Shown: positions 56,663 through 64,000 of the stretch, piece by piece | Numbering within the stretch: position 1 is the stretch's first letter | How the letters are laid out: every line of letters starts with the position of its first letter | DNA from: Brachycybe producta | Taxonomy: Eukaryota; Arthropoda; Diplopoda; Playtdesmida; Andrognathidae | Assembly (NCBI GenBank): GCA_036925085.1 | Contig: JAUPFP010000006.1 | Coordinates: forward strand, 4,057,131 to 4,121,130 | Reading direction: 5' to 3' | Length of the DNA stretch: 64,000 nt | Translations under genes and position numbers: made by a program | The notes under the pieces: model-generated | What the model was told of the DNA's origin: nothing | The model's database searches: none | The model's input: only the letters and a program-made list of their open reading frames with translations

Positions 56663-57231
56663 TTATACCCCTTTATGATGCGATTTAAAATTCCAGGATT
56701 TATGGCATCCCACGCTTAATATATATACAGTATATACAGATTATGCCTCTCAACGGGGTTATTAACCGGATTTCATTCATTGACACAATACAAACAAATG
56801 ATTCACTTTCGTTACAACATAAAATAAACACACACTGAAAAGCATTGATCATATATGACTAAAATGAAGTCCTGTTTTTTTTTCTTCACGCCTTGTACCT
56901 AATAGGCTAATACCTATCCTATTATGGAGCAACGCCTAGGACTTGAAACATTTTCCTAAGTTATGCAATAACCTATAGTTCCAATCAGGGTCAGGAGATA
57001 GTGCTAAAAGGGTTGGCAAAATGAATTTTTTTTCTTTCAAAAATCAACATTGGTTTCATTTTTAAAAATTTTTAATTGTTTAAAAGTAATAATGTTCACT
57101 GAATGTGTCCTGTAATTCTTATTTTTAATGAGAACTATATCATACTTGCGCATCCCTGTGCGTATACTATGAATTTGATGCATCACTGTGGGTCACACGT
57201 TTTAGGGAAACTATGAGCATATTGATATCAA

Positions 57232-57271
57232 AGAAGTTTTATTGGACACATGCATCGTCCAATAAAACTTC
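57232..57271. repeat. Short hairpin
   Basis: agaagttttattggac and gtccaataaaacttct around an acatgcatc loop. Confidence 0.85.
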
Positions 57272-57892
57272 TATTGAGTACAGACTTTAAAAACACTGTT
57301 TCTGAACTAAATTCCAGAATTAAAAAAAAAAATTTCTTTACATTAAAAACCACATTTTGGGTTCAAGGAGGTTCAGTGCACTAGTGTACCTTAAATTATA
57401 CATTACATCTACGATATAAACTAGCCTATATTTAATTTATAAGTTATAACCCCAGCCCAGTTTTGTCATTCGATGCAGAACAAACTTAAATTGTGTACCG
57501 CATATGGGGTTCAGAGAACCTGGGACAGTTGGGGGTCCAAGAAAAAAAAAAGAGCCATTTAAGGACCAGTGGTGGTGGCTTCATAAATGGCACGCACACC
57601 AACAAAGAAAGTTTTAAGAAACTCATAACTTGACACAAGGTGTAGGTCATATGGAAATGAAATGCTGACGTCAGTTCGCAGAAATGTTTTCAACATGTGT
57701 ATTAAGTGTACCCCCTACTAATTATGCCCAGACACACTAACAAGTTTATCAAGTCAATAAAATAAATTTTTACAGTAAAAATGTCTAAACAAAGTTTTTT
57801 TAAAAAGGAATAAATAAGAAGATTAATATTTAAAAGTGAAGCCAAGGACGAAATAACAGCACATTATCCTTTTTTTTCATAAATAACAGTTA

Positions 57893-59792
57893 TGGCGCAT
57901 TCACAATATGCAAATTTACCAGCTGCTGATTGCTGCTTGCTGGTAGTAGAAAGCTAACAGCATAGTGTGAACTGTTACCAGCAGCTGCTTTCAACAGCAC
58001 ACTAGTGATTTTAACAGCGGCTGGTGAAGTTGAACATGTCCAACTTTAAAGGCGCAGTCACACTAGGCTGGTTTACAAGCCGTTGGTTGCTGCTGGCTAT
58101 TAGCAGCAACAGCAAGCAGCAGCTGCTTTGGGTTCACACTTGTCTAGTCACTGCTGGTATTAGCAGTGCAAGTCATCCAATCACCGTCTTGCAAACACAC
58201 AAACTCTAACAACAACCAACCCAAGCAGTGGAGTTTCAACTACCACTAGTGCCACTACTAGCAACAAAAAGTTCACACTAGATGGCAGCAGCAGGAAGGG
58301 AGTCACATGACCAGCTGGTAGCAGCTAAAGTTGGACATGTCCAACTTCACCAGCCACTGTTAAAATCACTAGCCCGCTGGAGAAAGCAGCTGCTAGTAGC
58401 AGTTCAGACTATGCTGCTAGAGCGCTACAACCAGCCAGCAGCAACCAGCGGCTGGGAAACCAGCCTAGTGTGACTGCGGCATAACAGCTACATGTACCAG
58501 CCAGTCATGTGACTCCCTTCTCTCTACTACCAAGATGCCACCAGCTAGTGTGAATCCTTCATGGCTAGTAGTGGCAATAGTGGGTAGTTGAAACTCCACC
58601 CCCATCCTCAATTATTGCCAATCGCCTCTCACCATATCGCCATGATTCTTTTCTCTTTGTGCTACAAAATACCAGCAGTGACTATACAAATGTCAACTCA
58701 AAGCAGCCACTGCTTGCTGTTGCTGCGAATAGCCAGCAACAACCAGCGGCTCGCAAACCAGCCTAGTGTGAATGTGCCATTAGGGAACATTTTACTAGTG
58801 AGCTGAAGAAAAGAATACTTACATGTAAATGTCAGAGCTGATAGTGGAGAAGCACAAGATGTTACTGACATTTCTGCTGCAGTTCATACAATTCTCTTCT
58901 TCAGCTCACTAGTAAATGTGCCTTAAGTTTATGTGAACTGAAAAACTGAGCTGTTTTCTTGCAGATGAAGATAACTAACACATTAGCTGAAATACATCTT
59001 CATGCACAAGAATTTCATCTTCAGCTCCTAGTAAATGCACCCTAAAGGCACATTTACTAGTATGAGCTGAAAGCAGGAATGTTGTACCATCTTCAATTTG
59101 CTCTGACATTTACATGTCAGTTGAAGATAAAAGATTTCAGCTGAAGCAGCAAATTGGAGCTTAAAATGCATTTTGGCTCATAATCTAATGTAGTTAGATA
59201 TTTCAGCTCATTTGTAGCTGGTCAGCTAGAGATGTCATCATCACATGATATCCCTCAACCAATAAGAATGTAAAAACAGTATTACACGCAACCAGTCCAT
59301 TCACACTGTTAAGGCGCAGTCACACTAGGCTGGTTTACAAGCCGCTGGTTGCTGCTGGCTATTAGCAGCAACCGCAAGCAGCAGCTTATTTGGGTTCACA
59401 CTTGTCCAGTCACTGCTGGTATGAGCAGTGCAAGTCATCCAATCACCGTCTTGCAAAAACACAAACTCTAACAACAACCAACCCAAGCAGTGGAGTTTCA
59501 ACTACCACTAGTGCCACTACTAGCAACAAAAAGTTCACACTAGATGGCAGCAGCAGGAAGGGAGTCACATGACCAGCTGGTAGCTGCTAAAGTTGGACAT
59601 ATCCAACTTCACCAGCCGCTGTTAAAATCACTAGCCCGCTGGTGAAAGCAGCTGCTGGTAGCAGTTCAGACTATGCTACTAGAGCGCTACAACCAGCCAG
59701 CAGCAACCAGCGGCTGGGAAACCAGCCTAGTGTGACTGCTCCATTAAGGCGCAGTCACACTACGCTGGTTGCTGCTGGCTATTAGCAGCATC
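57893..59792. repeat. Cluster of family M hairpins and a second hairpin family
   Basis: Two full family M copies (58051-58483, 59311-59745), a partial one (59746-59790) and inverted relatives (57893-58040, 58487-58785). Between them, 58786-59200 holds hairpins with acatttactagt...gagctgaag arms. Confidence 0.8.
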
Positions 59793-60579
59793 CCAGCGCC
59801 TACATTCGGAGAAATTTTGAATAAAACGCTGTATCTAGGCTCTTAATTTTCATTAGACGAAAAGGGAATAGGTGTATTGCCATTTATGTTAAAAACATTT
59901 AGAGTATTTAGTTTAAGTGTAATTGTTTAGGTGAACTGTCTTTTAGATGAACAACTTTAGGTGAAGTGGCTTGACATCTTCAAAAATAGCTGAGCAAATA
60001 ATATTCTTATGTGTCTCTACCCATAAATAGAAATTGATAGCCATAGTCTAGCCCAACTTTAATGATTAAAAAATGCCAAAGGTATGTTATATGATGATAA
60101 ATAAAATAAATATGCATTATTATGTGAACGAATAACTTCCTGCAATAATAAAATGGTAGTAAATAGTGTTTGGCCCATTTACAAGCCTACGCCTAGACCG
60201 GATGACACACTTATGACTTTGACGAAATTATGAATGAATTACTCCTTGGAACAATCATCACAACTCCTACATAAAAAAAATATTCTCAATAAGATTCACG
60301 CTTATCTGAGTCACAGGCATTTATTTCACTGTCCGATTCATCTGCTTTTAGTTCTGATTTAGCTCTGCATTGCTTTGTTTTGTGACCTCACTGAGCAGAT
60401 TAAAAGCGGACAAAGAGTTTCCTCTCCATAAGAAAAAGTTTGTGACGTCAGAGGGGTTTACAAAAAATTTAGGATTGTGTCATACTGCCACTTAGGCTGA
60501 TATAAAAGGAGTTGATCCCAAATGTTCTCAGCAGTTTAAACAACAGAGTAGTTGCATCATTTTGTTTTTAGTGACACCA

Positions 60580-61288
60580 GAGATGGGTAGGTATAATAAG
60601 TCACGTATTGTACTTGGTTTTATACCGTATATTATACAGTATAATACGTGACGTATAAAACTGTTATTTTGTGTACGTATAAAACCAAACGTATAAAACT
60701 AAAAAAATACAAAAAGTTTAATAAAACATTTTATTAAATGTCTAAGTGTTTCATTAAAAAAAATCAGTTGCTAATTTGCATTGGAAAAAAACTGGAAAAT
60801 TGCAACAACAAAAAAAAAGTCTGAAAAAGAAAATGAAATATTTTAAAATTTAAATGTAACTGTTATTTGAAATATTATAACTACTCATCAGAAAGCTGGT
60901 TATCTTGCACTTTAAGAACGTGATAAATGTAAGAAGTTTTTTTTTTATTTCTCTGGAGAAAACCTATTTATTATTGTAGATTAAACATAAGACCAGTTCG
61001 AAACAGGCTTTCCAGCATAGCTGTGGATGCTGGAATGCTTAGTACTTTTTTCTGCCAGCTCTCACTCATTGGATCAAGTTTGTTTGCATTTAACTTGATT
61101 TAATTCAATTAAATGAAAACAGACTTGATACAATGAGTGGGGTTGAATATTTTATAGGCAATAAATTTGTGATTTTATAATAGTTTTTTTATGTTTTATA
61201 CATTTTATACAGGTTTTATATGGTATAATACGTCATGTATTATATGTCAACGTATAAAATATTATTTTTGTGACATTTACCCATCCCT
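60580..61288. repeat. Family N element
   Basis: gagatgggtaggtataataa to gacatttacccatccct, with gatgggta/tacccatc ends and several tataatacgtgacgtata palindromic blocks. Confidence 0.7.
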
Positions 61289-61799
61289 GGTTATTACCCC
61301 ATTTTTATTAGATAAAATGAGACAAGCCTAAATTCATTACTAAATTCAACTCATCAATCGATCATACACATCCATATTTATGCCCGTGGTCAAAGGATAC
61401 AGTTCTGTTTTTTTTTTAAATGTATTGATTCATATAGCAATAATTCAACAATGTGACCCTGTAGTAATAAAATTTTAATATACACTGTAACACAATTTTA
61501 ATTAATAAATATATTTGTTGCTTTGGTTTCTGATAATGCTCACAATTTACTTCTGTGTTCCGGTAACCCTCCCACTTAGGGCCTTCTTTTAAAACAACAT
61601 TTCACTCTTTTCTTGTCAGTGATCCTTCAATATTTGTCCCCAAAATGCAACCTTTTCTTTTTTCAGGTCCCAAGCAGCTACTGTTTCAAGAGTTACATTG
61701 TATTTCCTTATTGCTCTTTTCTTATATATTTGTAACTTTTGGAAATTAAAAAGAGTTGATGTTTTGCTTTGAGCTGAAAAAAAAAACTGACTGTGTGTC

Positions 61800-62041
61800 T
61801 GTTTTTTGTCATTCTATCACTCGATCAGCCAATATATTTAAGGTGCACATTGCACTTTGAAAACTTAATATTGGACAACTTTAAATATGAAAAATAAACA
61901 TATTGCCACTGCGACTGTGTATTTCAAAAATTAACATTTGTTTCTTTAACATTGGGTCTATGGGCTCAATAGAAAAACGATGCTAGGAGAGTTTTTTTTT
62001 TTGGAGATTTTTCGAAGTAATTTTGTGATGCAGCCTCTTAA
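61800..62041. mobile_element. Family A fragment
   Basis: Right arm ending gatgcagcctcttaa. Confidence 0.85.
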
Positions 62042-62901
62042 GAATAACAAGTCTAGGTTTCAAATGTTAAACATAATTATCAATTAAATGCGTTTAAATA
62101 AACATGCGTAGTATGAGTATTGGCATGGGAAATGTAAATTTAAACATATATTACATTTTCTGCTTCCATATGGCCTTCAAGTCTTGTTATTGGATTGATT
62201 TTTTATTGAAAACCTCAAAACGACCAGAAACCTGTTATGGATCGCATTTAATATAAAATTAATCAAGTTCATGTAATTTATCTAAATTAATATTTCCCTC
62301 AGTGGTTTCCCATATTATAGATAAACAATTACCAGGAATGTTGTTGTTGTTGTTCAGGAAATGGGTCTGTCATCTATCATTATGGCACACCTTAGCTCTC
62401 AGGCTATATCATGAAGAAACTAATTCACAACAAGTCCAGTAGTTTGAAATTAAAACAAAGAATGTGATTCAGGTGGACAGAAAGAAACCAGTCTCACAAT
62501 TTTAAGACTAAATCCGCAACCACTCCGCCTCCCCCCCACCCTAAATAATTGATACCACAAAGAATTTAAATTTTCAAAACATGATTCAAGGACTAGCCAT
62601 GGAGTCTTTATAGTCTAATTAACTAGTTATGCGAAAATAGATTACGCATAGATATCCACAGTAAAAATAAAATGGGAAATTGGCAACAACAAAAAATAAA
62701 CTTTATATATTATAGATTTTTAGAATTACATTAGAAACTAGAACAATCGTTCCCAAACAGCGTGTGGCAATCGTAACGTGCATGCATTTAACTCAAATGT
62801 CAGACCTTGACAGGTTGAGGAGTGAGAAAAAAAAACGGCCAAGGAAATTATTTGCCAGGCCCTATGGAGATCCAAAAATGTACAAAACCCAACCCCTTTT
62901 A

Positions 62902-63665
62902 TTAAGAGGCTACATCGCAAAACTACTTCGAAAAATCTCCATTAAGAGCACTAGAATCGTTTTTCTATTGAGCCCATAGACCCAATGTTAAAGAAAAAAT
63001 GTAATTTTTAAAATAAATTAACAATCCCGGCAAAATGTTTATTTTTCATATTTAAAGTTGTCCAATATTAAGTGTTCAAAGTGCAATGTGCACCTTAAAT
63101 ATATGCTGATCGAGTGATAGAATGACAAAAAATTGGTAAGTGCGGTTAATTTTTAAAAAACTACTTCAAAATCGCGCAAATTTCTAACTCATATTATGTT
63201 AAACTAAATTGAGTACGCCCCAAATAAGAAAAAAAATCCATTAAAATGCTCGTAAAAATACGTAAAAATAATTTTTTTAAAAATCAGGACGTATGCCGAT
63301 GTGTTGGCTTCACTTATTTTTAGGTATTTTATAAGCATTTTAATGGATGTTTTTTTGTTTATTTGGGCGTACTCAATTGAGTTTAACATAAGAATTAGAA
63401 ATTCGTGATTTTGAAATAATTTTTAAAAATATAACCGCACTTACCAATTTTTCGCCATTCTATCACTCAATCAGCATATATTTAAGGTACACATTTAAAT
63501 ATATATTAAATATATATTATAAAATTAAACATATTGCCACGACTGTGTATTTATAAAAATTAACCTTTTTTCTTTAACATTGGGTCTAAGGGCACAATAG
63601 TAAAACGATACTAGCGCTCTTTTTGTTCAGATTTTTCGAAGTAATTTTGCAATGTAGCCGCTTAA
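62902..63665. mobile_element. Family A foldback element, full-length
   Basis: 764 bases between TTAA sites; ttaagaggctacatcgcaaa to gcaatgtagccgcttaa. Confidence 0.9.
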
Positions 63666-64000
63666 AAACACATTTTCACCCTTATTTTTGCCAAGAGGAA
63701 ACAGGGCATTAATGATTTAAAAAAAATATTTCCTAAAATGAGCCAGAGTTGAAATTTAACTCTGCAAGGTTAAGGGGTTAGATTAAAACATGCTATATGA
63801 AATCATTAAAATGTACTGTACAATAAATGCTCAATAAAGCAATTACCGGGTAATACAAATCTATTTGTAATAACAAAAAATTGTTTGGTCACAATAATTA
63901 AAAAGTACGAAGAAGAAGAAAAAAACAAGTCTTGTTTAAATGACCTTCAATATGTTTGATTTAATTACTTTCATGTGCGCGTTATCCTTCTGGGATGTGT

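Larger units (their letters stand above)
54760..64000. other. Region upstream of SARM1: repeats only
   Basis: Beyond the elements listed separately I see no gene on either strand. The open frames here are short and lie inside repeats or AT-rich DNA. Stretches 56700-57880, 59800-60570, 61290-61790, 62050-62890 and 63670-64000 show nothing recognisable. Confidence 0.55.

Noticed and set aside
58024..58473. Plus-strand frames rich in Ala/Ser/Gln
   Set aside because: Inside family M hairpins; the same frames recur in each copy.

Overview
The window is AT-rich, intron-rich, repeat-laden animal DNA, most likely from an arthropod. I infer this from long introns with GT/AG splice signals, a SARM1 protein with an extended Ser/Gly-rich N terminus of the dSarm/Ect4 type, and many small transposon families. 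No bacterial operon, CRISPR array or rRNA was seen. Two protein-coding genes are recognisable. Both lie on the minus strand, head to tail.

Gene 1 is SARM1 (54344 down to 19019). It encodes the TIR-domain NAD+ hydrolase that drives axon degeneration and takes part in innate signalling. The model has a short first exon, a long low-complexity N-terminal part, one 341-codon ARM exon, two SAM domains, a TIR domain split over three exons, and a Gly/Pro/Ser tail. Every exon junction is phase-compatible. The main chain is 1156 residues, or 1170 with a 42-nt microexon placed between SAM2 and TIR. Two further exons look like alternative 5' starts (43700-43723 and 31776-31907).

Gene 2 is a ferlin (14466 down to 2147, continuing off the left edge). 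Ferlins are multi-C2 membrane-fusion/repair proteins. I joined at least 13 small exons in phase. They cover a first C2 domain (partial), C2C, the FerA/FerB region and a DysF-like segment. The far N terminus and everything after DysF were not found.

The rest is mobile and foldback DNA. The commonest family (A) is a TTAA-flanked foldback element of about 0.4-0.9 kb with its terminus at AGAGGCTACATC; about 17 copies or fragments occur, many in introns of both genes. Others are two solo LTRs (3775-4210 with a 4-bp target duplication; 19384-19927 in the last SARM1 intron), two tRNA-derived SINE copies, a mariner-derived foldback (49281-50015), a LINE reverse-transcriptase scrap, and about a dozen short hairpin/MITE families.

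Layout: 1-2146 repeats and unexplained AT-rich DNA; 2147-14466 ferlin; 14500-18850 intergenic repeats; 19019-54344 SARM1; about 54350-54760 candidate 5'UTR/promoter with a perfect CRE; 54760-64000 repeats only. The two genes have no known functional link; their adjacency is reported as seen.
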